Positions 28,530-40,777 of a stretch of 64,000 nucleotides of DNA are shown piece by piece. This DNA is from Thioalkalivibrio sp. HK1. Lineage in GTDB: Bacteria; Pseudomonadota; Gammaproteobacteria; HK1. The first letter of the stretch is position 1; each line of letters starts with the position of its first letter. A program made the translations under genes and the position numbers. The notes under the pieces were generated by a model. The model did no database searches and was not told the origin of the DNA. It saw nothing but the letters and a program-made list of their open reading frames with translations. The stretch covers positions 39,537-103,536 of the forward strand of contig JFBG01000001.1 in assembly GCA_000583135.1 (NCBI GenBank), read 5' to 3'.

Positions 28530-30067
28530 GCGCTCAAACTCCGTTGGATTTCATTGTAGATCGAGGTGCTGTCTCCGTAAAGATCCTCGGTGACGGACTC
28601 GTAATCCGAATCGTAGAGTCCGGTTTCCCGATCCAAAGACATCTTTTTCACAACGGATCCTCTAGGACTTCTCTTTTGTTCGAATAGCCATACACCAACT
28701 TGCTCCTCATTCAATGCAATTTGGGCAGTGGGGATATTCGATCGTTGTTTTTCGTTCAGATCGGATGCGCATATCATATTGGCGATAGTTTGTAAAACCC
28801 AATCGCTGTGCGTGGTCAGAATCACTCTGACGCCGGATTGGACAAGGGCGGCGAGCTGTTGGGTAAACGCCACTTGCATCTTGGGGTGTAGATGCGCTTC
28901 CGGCTCTTCGATGACCAGGGTATCCCCCTTCATGATCCTATGGCGCAGGAAAAGCACGATCGGAGCAATCTCCGATACCATGGAAGAGGCATTATTCAAC
29001 GATAACGGTGCTTTCCAACCCTTTGGTTGGTAGGTGAATTCCGGATAACCGATTAACGGACTTCTTTCGATACCGATTTTCCCGCCGACGATTTTTTTCT
29101 CTATTTCGATACTGTGATTTTCCATCGTATGACGGTGATCGGTCGAATTCGAGTTCGAATCGACATTGATAAGCTGTTGAAGAAAATCGGCCATAACTCC
29201 GGAAAGTTGTGTAGTGGCCCCCGTTGTTTGTTGAATTCCGGCGGAAGCGGCGTTGCCGACAATTGCGCTGACAATAGTGCGGTGAGCATGCATCACCCCG
29301 GCTCTATCCGCAGGAAAGTAAAATGCTGAATCACCCAAAGGAGAAAACCACGAATTGATACATTGATTCGTCATGAAGGATAGCATATAACCATACTTCC
29401 ATAGAAGTCGATCCTGATATCTTTCAGGGTTGCTCTTTTGATCGATGGCTTCACGAATATCTCCTGCTATATCTTCCGCTATGAATTCCAAAGTGGACTT
29501 GAAAAAATACACTACATCTGGAATTTTCATTCTCAATTCCTGTGAGTCTATGTAAAAATTCAATGATTGCGATATATATTCACTATCGTCTATCTTTCTT
29601 GCTATATCGATGGAGACATTGCTATCCGGTTTTGATTTTCGAATGAGCCTTCCTTGATACTCGACACCCAGAGAGATACAAATCTGATTGACAGTTCCTT
29701 CTCCTGAATGTTCTATAGATTTTAGTATTTCTTTTTTAATTTTAGGAGGTAAGCGGACTTCGATTTTTTCTCCATCATCACTTTCTTTCAGGATTTTTTC
29801 GAAGGATGCTATCCATTTTATAAATTCTTCCAAAATATGCTTGCAGTGATCCTGATTGATATTTTTTCTCAATAATTTACTTGTGACGATATCCGGCCGA
29901 TCGAAATTTTTATGCAATGCATATATCAATATCGCAAGCCAAGATTTTCCTGTATTGCTGGGACCGGCGAATACAGTAAGAGGGCGGAGGTCGATATTTG
30001 CCTCGATGATCGGTCCGAAATTTCTGACCCTCAGCGTCAGGTTCTTCGACGATGGTGCGGTGTTCAT
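28526..30067 (-). CDS. OLD/AAA_15-like ABC ATPase, cassette copy 3
   Basis: A 513-residue ATPase starting MNTAPSSKNL with CAAGGAGCAGC upstream. Walker A GPSNTGKS is at residues 35-42. The C-terminal half has SSMVSEIAPIVLFLR, EEPEAHLHP and ILTTHSDWVLQ. Its second half (FPADRAGVMHAHRTIVSAIV) is closest to copy 1, in line with both being flanked by dehydrogenase and argG 3' ends. The middle segment (about 55-240) is again unlike the other copies, with VRLPPKIKKEILKSIEHSGE. No TOPRIM domain is visible. Confidence 0.85.
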   Translation of the reverse strand: MNTAPSSKNLTLRVRNFGPIIEANIDLRPLTVFAGPSNTGKSWLAILIYALHKNFDRPDIVTSKLLRKNINQDHCKHILEEFIKWIASFEKILKESDDGEKIEVRLPPKIKKEILKSIEHSGEGTVNQICISLGVEYQGRLIRKSKPDSNVSIDIARKIDDSEYISQSLNFYIDSQELRMKIPDVVYFFKSTLEFIAEDIAGDIREAIDQKSNPERYQDRLLWKYGYMLSFMTNQCINSWFSPLGDSAFYFPADRAGVMHAHRTIVSAIVGNAASAGIQQTTGATTQLSGVMADFLQQLINVDSNSNSTDHRHTMENHSIEIEKKIVGGKIGIERSPLIGYPEFTYQPKGWKAPLSLNNASSMVSEIAPIVLFLRHRIMKGDTLVIEEPEAHLHPKMQVAFTQQLAALVQSGVRVILTTHSDWVLQTIANMICASDLNEKQRSNIPTAQIALNEEQVGVWLFEQKRSPRGSVVKKMSLDRETGLYDSDYESVTEDLYGDSTSIYNEIQRSLSA

Positions 30068-30386
30068 ACTCTGCTGCTCCTTGAATTTTGCGGAATCGAG
30101 TGCATGTCGAAAAATGATCTTGGCGAATTTACGAGGATCGAGGCGGGGGTATGCTATAGACTCCCGCTTCGATCTTTTGTCACTTCAAAAGCCGTGGCCG
30201 CGTTTGGCGCGTATAAGATGCCGCCTGCACTTTGCGGCGTCGATCAAGGGCAAGACCCGCTCATTCGATAGTCGATGGCGATCGATGACAAAGGGTGAGA
30301 AGCCCCTGTCGTTTTTCGAAGGATGGCCAAGGGATGGTGGCAAGCCCTGTCTTTTCCCCCGAAGACCCTTATCCCCGACCTGCAGG
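30068..30386. other. Intergenic region upstream of cassette 3
   Basis: About 320 bp. The half next to the cassette holds the argG 3' remnant and terminator-like hairpin; the rest (about 30235-30386) shows nothing recognisable. Confidence 0.5.
30140..30225 (-). pseudogene. Decayed duplicate of the argG 3' end with terminator-like hairpin (upstream of cassette 3)
   Basis: The minus strand reads AKRGHGF-stop against AKRGRSF-stop at the end of argG, with the preceding codons partly conserved. After the stop, GATCGAAGCGGG...CCCGCCTCGATC forms a 12-bp stem with one mismatch at the position of the argG terminator, but without the T-run. Only about a dozen codons of argG are recognisable. Confidence 0.7.
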
Positions 30387-33809
<3,423 letters not shown>

Positions 33810-33828
33810 GGTAGGAGATCCTCGTTCT

Positions 33829-34053
33829 TCAGGTCGATCCTTCGGGTCGTTGCGATTTCCCGGCGCCGGTGCGGCCCCCGAAGAGATGGAACAAGGCGTC
33901 GACCACCCACCAAGTGGCGAGAAAGGCCACGCACTCGAGGGCGAAACTGCCGAGTTTATAGAAGCGCTCGGCGACGACGAAAGCGATCAGAAACGCCGGC
34001 ATCTGCCGGATCATGATGTGGCGCAACGACCTCGACTGCAGCAGTTCATACAT
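33829..34053 (-). CDS. Small membrane protein of 74 residues
   Basis: Starts MYELLQSRSLRHIMIRQMPA at 34053 with AAGGGA upstream. Two hydrophobic segments (AFLIAFVVAERFYKLGSF and ECVAFLATWWVVDALFHLF) suggest a small inner-membrane protein with a basic C-terminal tail. Similar short proteins of unknown function are widespread in proteobacteria. It lies 19 nt upstream of the BNR protein gene on the same strand. Confidence 0.65.
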   Translation of the reverse strand: MYELLQSRSLRHIMIRQMPAFLIAFVVAERFYKLGSFALECVAFLATWWVVDALFHLFGGRTGAGKSQRPEGST

Positions 34054-34196
34054 GGTATCGGTCCCTTTTTCGGTTGATCGTTTTTGGCCTTCGAACCCGA
34101 TCTTTCTTTCGAGTCGGGAGCGCAAGAGTCGATGGTCGCTCTCGGTAAGACCAAGATGGCCCCAATGACCGAGATGGCAATAATGATGGCGATCAT
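34011..34196 (-). CDS. Possible small single-span membrane protein
   Basis: A 61-residue frame starting MIAIIIAISVIGAILVLPRA with one hydrophobic segment followed by a charged tail. It overlaps the start of the 74-residue protein by 43 nt and no clear ribosome-binding site is visible. It may be real and coupled to that gene, or chance. Confidence 0.25.
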   Translation of the reverse strand: MIAIIIAISVIGAILVLPRATIDSCAPDSKERSGSKAKNDQPKKGPIPCMNCCSRGRCATS

Positions 34197-34584
34197 CGTT
34201 TTCGATATGACAGGGCCAAGATGGTTTCACGACCTTCGTATCATAAAGCGGTGGCGGGGGATCCTCGGCTTTTATCGGGAAGAGAAATCGATCGCATCGA
34301 GCGTTCTTTTCGCCATCGATCCGGCGGAGGCATCGAGCGGATGGCCTGCCTTTCCATGGCCGTGGCCTGTCCGCCTGCAAGCGAGGTGATCCTCGGGTCG
34401 AGGGCGCCGCTTTGCAAGCCGGATCGCAAGAGCCGGTGTTTTTTTCGAATCAAGGTTTTCGGATCGAATCTCGCTTGGGGTATCGTTGACCGCCGGCCTT
34501 GGAGCCGAAATCATCGAAAAGAGATCCTTAGCCCGAAGCGATCGCAGCGAAACAACCATATCGAAGAGGTCATCCATCCCTACC
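34197..34584. other. Intergenic region upstream of the methyltransferase gene
   Basis: About 390 bp between divergent genes. No gene, repeat or clear hairpin was recognised; it presumably carries promoters for both sides. Confidence 0.35.
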
Positions 34585-35283
34585 ATGAGCGATGCCGACA
34601 AAGAGCGCTGGAATGCGCGTTATGCCTCGGGGGAGTACATCGCCCGAACCCATCCGAGCGATCTGCTCGCAAGTTGGATCGATCGCCTGCCGAGAGGTCG
34701 GGCGCTCGATGTCGCCTGCGGTGCCGGCAGAAACGCGATTTTCCTTGCATCCAAGGGCTATCGGGTCGAGGCGATGGATATCTCATCCGTCGCCTTGGAG
34801 CGGGCATCGAAAAGGGCGCAAGCGGAGGGCTTGGAGGTGCGTTGGATCGAGGCCGATCTCGAGCGGATCGCCCGCCGCCATCTGGAACGATCGAAGGCGC
34901 CGCAAGGCGCATCCGCAGCCGAGCGAAGCGAAGAGGACACAGCCTCTTTCGCCACCGCCACCGGCATTCCCCGCAAAGCCTATCGACTCGTGGTCGTCGC
35001 CCGGTTTTTGGATCGCCCGCTGATCCCGCATTTGATCGATGCCCTCGCCCCCGGCGGCTATTTGGTTTACGACCACCATTACATCGTCCCCGCCTCTGCC
35101 GGGGGTCTTGCAAGGGTCGGCGGTCCGCCGAGCATTCGTTTTCGCGCCCGCCCCAACGAGTTGCTCGATCGCTTCCGGGATTTGCGAATCGTCCATTACG
35201 AAGAAGGGATCGTCGAAGATCCCGATCGAAGAGCCATGGCCCTTGCCCGTCTCGTGGCTTGCAAGGGCGATCCGGGGTTTTGA
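34585..35283 (+). CDS. Class I SAM-dependent methyltransferase (TehB-like)
   Basis: A 232-residue methyltransferase. Start at 34585 (MSDADKERWNARYASGEYIA), which fits the family opening DKxRWNxRY; the frame is open further upstream but not similar. The SAM-binding motif is ALDVACGAGRNAIFLASKGY, followed by VEAMDISSVALERA. A later segment LIDALAPGGYLVYDHHYI is the usual post-motif. It resembles proteins annotated as tellurite-resistance or small-molecule methyltransferases. Substrate is unknown. It stands alone on the plus strand. Confidence 0.88.
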   Translation: MSDADKERWNARYASGEYIARTHPSDLLASWIDRLPRGRALDVACGAGRNAIFLASKGYRVEAMDISSVALERASKRAQAEGLEVRWIEADLERIARRHLERSKAPQGASAAERSEEDTASFATATGIPRKAYRLVVVARFLDRPLIPHLIDALAPGGYLVYDHHYIVPASAGGLARVGGPPSIRFRARPNELLDRFRDLRIVHYEEGIVEDPDRRAMALARLVACKGDPGF

Positions 35284-35570
35284 AAGAAGGCAATCGCCGG
35301 ATCGAAGGGCGCGGATCCGCTCCCCCGACGATAAAAAGGATTCTTCTTTTCCCATGCAAAGTCGGAAGAGTCGAGGGGCTCGATGCACCGATCAAGCCTC
35401 AAGTGGTACCCTTTTCTCATTCGAGCGTGCCATTCGAGCGCTTCGGTATTTTTTCGGCGAGGCGGTTTTCGAGGGCGGATGTGTGGCCGAGACGGCAAGG
35501 GGCGCGCGACCGTCGTTCATGTCATGAGAGGCACCGCTTCGTGCGGTTGACGATATCGAGGAGGTGAGCG

Positions 35571-36416
35571 ATGAAGACGATATTGCTTCCGTTTTACGAT
35601 GATGATTCGGCATCGGCCACCTTCGATGTGGGGGTGCAGATCGCCTCGCTTTTCGATGCTTATGTCGAGGGCTTGTTCGTCCTTCGTCCGCCACAAATCA
35701 TCGACGGGGAGGGTATCGTCCTCGCCGATTCCTATCTCAGCCAGCTCAAAGAGGAGGGTCGAAGGCTCGGCGACCGCGCCAAGGCTCGCTTCGATGATTT
35801 GGGGGCGAAAAAAGGAATCACCTTCGGCTCCATCGATGCCCCCGCTACCGGCTCGGTATTCGGCTGGTGCGAGATCGAGGGGTTGGAGGGGCAGGTCATC
35901 GGGGACTACGGGCGTATTTTCGATCTCATTCTGATCGGGCGCGACTTCGGGCACCCTTGGGTCGATTGGCATGTGATGGCCGAAGGGGCGTTGTTCGAAA
36001 GCGGCCGTCCGATGATCCTCACGCCCGGCACGCCCCATACGACCTTGGGCGAGCACGTGGTGATCGCGTGGAATAACAGCGCGGAGACGGCGCGCACCGT
36101 GGCCTTTTCGATGCCCTTGCTGACGGTGGCCAAGCGCGTGACCGTGGTCGGGGTCGAGGGCTGGGGGGTTCCGGGTCCCGGGGTGGAGCAGCTCGGCGCT
36201 CACTTGGCGCGAAATGCGATCCATGTTCGAACCCATACCATCGATGCCGGCGATCGTTCGCCGGGGGAGGCGCTGCTCGATGAATGCGCTTCTTTGGGCG
36301 CCGACCTGCTGGTCAAAGGGGCCTATACCCGAAGTCGATTGCGGCAGATGATCTTCGGGGGGGCGACGCGCCATATCATGGCGCAATCCGAGATCCCGGT
36401 GATCATGTCCCGATGA
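35571..36416 (+). CDS. Universal stress protein (tandem UspA domains)
   Basis: A 281-residue protein starting KTILLPFYDDDSASATFD, with AGGAGG upstream. The N-terminal half is a degenerate Usp domain; the C-terminal half has the ATP-binding loop GAYTRSRLRQMIFGGATRHI, of the G-x2-G-x9-G-[ST] type. Such double-domain Usps occur in many proteobacteria and respond to nutrient or redox stress. It is followed after 25 nt by the P-loop protein on the same strand. Confidence 0.9.
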   Translation: MKTILLPFYDDDSASATFDVGVQIASLFDAYVEGLFVLRPPQIIDGEGIVLADSYLSQLKEEGRRLGDRAKARFDDLGAKKGITFGSIDAPATGSVFGWCEIEGLEGQVIGDYGRIFDLILIGRDFGHPWVDWHVMAEGALFESGRPMILTPGTPHTTLGEHVVIAWNNSAETARTVAFSMPLLTVAKRVTVVGVEGWGVPGPGVEQLGAHLARNAIHVRTHTIDAGDRSPGEALLDECASLGADLLVKGAYTRSRLRQMIFGGATRHIMAQSEIPVIMSR

Positions 36417-36441
36417 TGGCGAAGTGCAAAGGGCTAGAAAG

Positions 36442-37284
36442 ATGAAAATGAGCCCCGATGCTTTTCTCGCTTGGAAAAACAAGGCGATCACCCTGCTCGG
36501 CATGTCCGGGGTCGGGAAGACCACCTTGGCCAATTGCCTGCCGAAAAGTTCGTGGTTTCATTACTCGGCGGACTATCGGATCGGCACTCGCTACATGGGC
36601 GAGGCCATCATCGACAATGCGAAGAAAGAGGCGATGAAGGTTCGATTTCTTCGCGATCTTCTTTGCAGCGACTCGATTTATATCGGAAGCAATATCACCG
36701 TCGATAACTTGGAGCCGCTGTCCTCCTTTCTCGGAAAGGTCGGGGATCGGTCCAAGGGCGGGCTTTCCTACGATGAATTCGTCGCCCGCCAGCGATTGCA
36801 TCGGGAGGGGGAAATCGGCGCTTTGGGCGATGTTCGAACCTTCATCGCCAAAGCCAAGGATATCTACGGCTACGATCATTTCATCAACGATGCCGGGGGA
36901 AGCGCCTGCGAAATCAACCACGAGGAAACGATCCGCTCCCTCGCCGACCATACGCTGATTCTTTATATTCGAGCCGAGCGGGATATGGAGGACGAGTTGA
37001 TTCGGCGCCAAAAAGAAAGCCCCAAACCCTTGTACTACCAAGAGGGGTTTTTCGCAGAATCGCTTGCGGAATATTTCGAAGAGCACGGTATCGATTCCAC
37101 CGAAACGATGGATCCGGATCATTTCACGCGCTGGATATTCCCGCGCTTGGTCGAACACCGAAGACCGCTTTATCGATCGATCGCCGATAATTACGGTTAT
37201 ACCCTTTCCGCCTCCGATGCAGGAAGGGTGCGCAGCGAAGAGGAGTTTCTCGATCTCGTGGCCGAGACGGTGGGCCGCTCGTGA
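36442..37284 (+). CDS. P-loop ATPase/kinase-like protein
   Basis: A 280-residue protein with Walker A ITLLGMSGVGKTTLANCL near the N-terminus, as in shikimate- and gluconate-kinase-like P-loops. Later NDAGGSACEINHEE and TLILYIRAERDMEDELIRR could form switch regions. Homologues are usually annotated only as ATPase. The start at 36442 (MKMSPDAF) is the better of two close ATGs. It follows uspA closely and precedes metA by about 96 bp. A role cannot be assigned. Confidence 0.75.
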   Translation: MKMSPDAFLAWKNKAITLLGMSGVGKTTLANCLPKSSWFHYSADYRIGTRYMGEAIIDNAKKEAMKVRFLRDLLCSDSIYIGSNITVDNLEPLSSFLGKVGDRSKGGLSYDEFVARQRLHREGEIGALGDVRTFIAKAKDIYGYDHFINDAGGSACEINHEETIRSLADHTLILYIRAERDMEDELIRRQKESPKPLYYQEGFFAESLAEYFEEHGIDSTETMDPDHFTRWIFPRLVEHRRPLYRSIADNYGYTLSASDAGRVRSEEEFLDLVAETVGRS

Positions 37285-37380
37285 AAAACCCCTTATCGGC
37301 GATCGCCGACGAAGCCATCGAGTCGATCGCAAATAAAGCCCGCCCCCGGCCTCACCGCTCCAAGACTATGGTCGAAAAAG

Positions 37381-38481
37381 ATGCCCCTTATCGCCCATAA
37401 CGATCATCCGAGTTTCAAGCGTTTGAAAGACGAGGGGCAGGAGGTGCTCTCCCTCGATCGGGCGCATCGTCAGGATATTCGAGAACTCCATGTCGGCTTG
37501 CTCAACATGATGCCGGATGCGGCGCTGGAGGCGACGGATCGGCAGTTCATGCGCCTGATCGGCAACTGCAATCGCATCGCCCAGATCCACGTGCATCATT
37601 TCAGCGTGGATTGCGGATCTCGGGGGCCGGCGGCGAGAGCCCATATCGAACGCCATTACCGGACCTTCGACGAGGTTCGTCGAAGCGGTCTCGATGCATT
37701 GATCATCACCGGTGCGAACCCCGCCCGCGAAGTCCTCGAAGACGAGCCTTTTTGGGAGCCCTTGGTAGAGGTGATGGAATGGTCGAAGCGGCATGTCTGT
37801 TCGGTGGTGTGCTCGTGCTTGGCGACCCACGCCTATATGCAGCACTTCCACGGCATCCGGCGCAAGCCGTGCCGACCGAATAAACGTTGGGGGATTTACG
37901 AGCATCATCGAGATCGCATCCGCCATCCGCTGCTCATCGATCTGAATACGCGTTTCGACGCCCCCCATTCGCATGTCTATGAAATCACCCGAGAGGGTTT
38001 CGAGGAGGCGGGATTGCGGGTATTGAGCGCAAGCCCGAAGGCGGGGGTGCATCTGGCAGTGAGCGCAGAAGGCCTTCGCTTCGTCTTTTTCCAAGGCCAT
38101 CCGGAGTACGATCTGATCAGTCTTTCCAAGGAATACAAGCGCGAGGTCGGTCGTTTTTTCACCGGCGCGCGCGAGGATTGGCCTTCGCCTCCCGAAAATT
38201 ATTTTCCGCCCCGAGCCCTTCGTATCCTCGAGGATTATCGAGAAAAGATGCAGCGGGCGAAGTCCGAGGGGGGGATACCGCCGGAGTTTCCGGAAAAAGA
38301 GATCGAGCCGCTTCTTGACAATACGTGGGCCGATACCGGCAAGGCGATGTTCAATAACTGGCTGGGGTTGGTCTATCAACTGACCGGCCGCGATCGGCAC
38401 CAACCTTTTATGGACGAAGTGGATCCATCGGATCCCTTGGGACTGCTGGCGGCGAAGCGGGAGGAGAAAAGCCCCCGATAG
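37381..38481 (+). CDS. metA: Homoserine O-succinyltransferase (MetA)
   Basis: A 366-residue enzyme that acylates homoserine in methionine synthesis. The glutamine-amidotransferase-like fold shows HVGLLNMMPDAALEATDRQF, the nucleophile Cys in VVCSCLATHAYMQH, the oxyanion segment HGIRRKPCRPNKRWGIYEH, and the catalytic His and Glu in FFQGHPEYD. Whether succinyl- or acetyl-CoA is used cannot be told by eye. The spacing to the start shows no strong Shine-Dalgarno and no S-box-like leader was recognised in the 96 bp upstream. It converges with dsbD. Confidence 0.95.
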   Translation: MPLIAHNDHPSFKRLKDEGQEVLSLDRAHRQDIRELHVGLLNMMPDAALEATDRQFMRLIGNCNRIAQIHVHHFSVDCGSRGPAARAHIERHYRTFDEVRRSGLDALIITGANPAREVLEDEPFWEPLVEVMEWSKRHVCSVVCSCLATHAYMQHFHGIRRKPCRPNKRWGIYEHHRDRIRHPLLIDLNTRFDAPHSHVYEITREGFEEAGLRVLSASPKAGVHLAVSAEGLRFVFFQGHPEYDLISLSKEYKREVGRFFTGAREDWPSPPENYFPPRALRILEDYREKMQRAKSEGGIPPEFPEKEIEPLLDNTWADTGKAMFNNWLGLVYQLTGRDRHQPFMDEVDPSDPLGLLAAKREEKSPR

Positions 38482-38563
38482 GGATGCAAGCAAGATATAG
38501 CAGTGAATAGATAGCTGTGAACGACACGCGATGGGCCTTGGGGATCCTGACTCCTTTTAGGGT

Positions 38564-40669
38564 TCATCGGATATTCGAAAGGGCTCGAGGCGAGGCGTCG
38601 CCGACTTCGAAAAGGCCGCCATCGATCGGGGCGCTCGACGAGCGAGATTGTATCCGTTCCCCGGCGGGCAAAGGTCGGGCTCGAGCGACGATCTCGCCGA
38701 ATTCGTCGGCGGACATGAAGCCGACGACACGCAGCTCGCGCCGCTCTCGTCCGTCGGGGTCGAAAAACAAGATCGCCGGCGGGCCGAAGAGTTCGAAGCG
38801 CTTGAGCAGCGTTTGATCCCGCTCATCGTTGGCGGTCACATCCGTTTGCAGAATCCGCATATCGCCAAGCGCCCTTTGCACCCCGGCGTCGCTGAAAGTG
38901 AAACGCTCCATTTCCTTGCAGCTGACGCACCAGTCGGCGTAGAAATCCAGCATCGTCGTTTGCCCTTGCGCCGCCGCTTGCACGAGTTCGGCATCCAAGC
39001 CTTGCGTTCCCTTGACCAAGCGAAAGGGGAGGGCGTGATCCGAAGATTCTCCCTCGGCCAAGGTCAGACCCTTCAAGGGTTCGAAGAGGTCGCCCTTGCC
39101 GGTCGCCACCCCCACCATCAGCAAGATGCCGTAGACCAGCGAGAACAATCCCGCACCTTTCCACAGCCGTCTCCAGCCCCCGGTATCGGGTGCAAGTCCA
39201 TCGAGCGCGCCCATGTAGATCGAACAGGTGATCAGCAGCGCCGCCCACAGCAGCAAAATCACCGCCGGGGGAAGCACGCGATCGAGCAGATAAATCGCCA
39301 CCGCCAGCAGCATGACCCCGAAGATGGCATTGATCCGCTTCATCCACGGCCCGACCGCGGGCAGGAGTTTTCCCGCCGAAGTGCCGGCGACCAGCAGCGG
39401 CGCCCCCATCCCGAGGCTCAAGGAGAAAAGGGCCATCCCCCCGAATAGGGGATCGCCGGTGCGTCCGATATAGAGCAGCACGCCGGCCAAGGGTGCGGCC
39501 ACGCAAGGACCGACGATCAGGGCCGAGAGAACGCCCATCACCCCCACGCCGACGAAACTGCCGCCGCGTTGGCGCCGGCTCAGTGCGCTCAATCGATCTT
39601 GCAAGGCGGCGGGGATTTGCAGTTCGTAGAGGCCGAACATCGCCAGCGACAAGAGCGCGAACAACAAAGCGAAGGGGACCAGGATCCAGGGATCTTGAAA
39701 GGCGACGGTGAAGTTGGCGCCCGCCATGCCCGCCAGCACGCCGGCGACGGTGTAGGTCGAGGCCATCGCCAGCACATAGACCGAGGAAAGGGTGAAGGCG
39801 CGACGGGTGCCGATCCCCTTGCCTTGGCCGACGATGATGCTCGACAGGATCGGCACCATCGGCAGTACGCAAGGCGTGAATGCCAGCAAGAGCCCCGCCC
39901 CGAAGAGCGAGAGCATCACCAGCCAAGGATTCCCCGAGAGCAAGGCCGAGGCGATACGGTCTTGTTCGGACATCTCACCCGAAGGCACCGAGCGGCTCGG
40001 GCTGTCGATCCCGTCGGAGGAAGTGCCCGATCCGGCATCGTCTCCGGCAACCGGTATCAGTACCGGAAGGCTGCGGGTGATCGGCGGGTAGCAAAGCCCG
40101 GCTTCCGCGCAGCCTTGGTAGGAAATATCGAGATCGACGAGACCGGGTTCTCCGGCGAAGGGAAAGTCCACCCGCACCGAATCGTAGTAGACCTCCATGC
40201 GACCGAAATACTCGTCGTCCTTGATCTCCCCGGCGGGGAAACGCGGCGATCCGAGCGCGAAATTCGCCTTTTCATCGGCGCCTTGAATATCGGAGGCGCC
40301 GAAGGACATTTTGTCGCGATAGAGGTAATAACCCTCGGCGATCTCCCAATGCACCTCGATCCGATCCGGGGTCGGGGCGGTGATGGTGGGTACGAAGGCG
40401 ATATCGGGATCGAGGAATTCCGGTTCATCGTCATCCGTTGCAAGGGCGCCGCCTTCGAGGAGATCGATCAGCCCCGGGGAGATCCGATCGAGTGCATTTT
40501 CCCTCGGCACCGGGCTTTGGGCGGGGCTGCCCGCCTCTTGCGAATCCTGCTGGAATAAATCCTGCTGAAATAACTGCGCCTTCGCTCCCGGCGCTCCCCA
40601 AGACAAAAGGATCGCCGCCGCCAGCGCTTTGGCGGTGTTCGAAAGGCCGATGAGGTGGGATCGATGCAT
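38564..40669 (-). CDS. dsbD: Thiol:disulfide interchange protein DsbD
   Basis: A 701-residue protein passing electrons from cytoplasmic thioredoxin to the periplasm. It has a signal peptide (AAAILLSWGAPGAKAQ), an N-terminal DsbD-alpha domain with CAEAGLCYPP, a hydrophobic core of about eight spans with FTPCVLPMVPIL and a second GPCVAAP cysteine, and a C-terminal thioredoxin domain with DWCVSCKEME. All cysteine pairs expected for DsbD are present. It is the last gene of a minus-strand group with HlyD-like, TolC-like and thioredoxin-like proteins. Confidence 0.95.
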   Translation of the reverse strand: MHRSHLIGLSNTAKALAAAILLSWGAPGAKAQLFQQDLFQQDSQEAGSPAQSPVPRENALDRISPGLIDLLEGGALATDDDEPEFLDPDIAFVPTITAPTPDRIEVHWEIAEGYYLYRDKMSFGASDIQGADEKANFALGSPRFPAGEIKDDEYFGRMEVYYDSVRVDFPFAGEPGLVDLDISYQGCAEAGLCYPPITRSLPVLIPVAGDDAGSGTSSDGIDSPSRSVPSGEMSEQDRIASALLSGNPWLVMLSLFGAGLLLAFTPCVLPMVPILSSIIVGQGKGIGTRRAFTLSSVYVLAMASTYTVAGVLAGMAGANFTVAFQDPWILVPFALLFALLSLAMFGLYELQIPAALQDRLSALSRRQRGGSFVGVGVMGVLSALIVGPCVAAPLAGVLLYIGRTGDPLFGGMALFSLSLGMGAPLLVAGTSAGKLLPAVGPWMKRINAIFGVMLLAVAIYLLDRVLPPAVILLLWAALLITCSIYMGALDGLAPDTGGWRRLWKGAGLFSLVYGILLMVGVATGKGDLFEPLKGLTLAEGESSDHALPFRLVKGTQGLDAELVQAAAQGQTTMLDFYADWCVSCKEMERFTFSDAGVQRALGDMRILQTDVTANDERDQTLLKRFELFGPPAILFFDPDGRERRELRVVGFMSADEFGEIVARARPLPAGERIQSRSSSAPIDGGLFEVGDASPRALSNIR

Positions 40670-40777
40670 GGCGTGATGAGGTTTCGGGCGAAAGATGGTG
40701 GCGAAAAGGCTAGGATCAAGGCAAGTTATCCGTTTTTTCGATCTCTTTTGCGCATAAAGGGCGACGACCGCTTCGAA

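Noticed and set aside
36350..36365. Run of seven G in the universal stress protein gene as another contingency tract
   Set aside because: Seven bases is within what a GC-rich genome shows by chance and the gene is intact.
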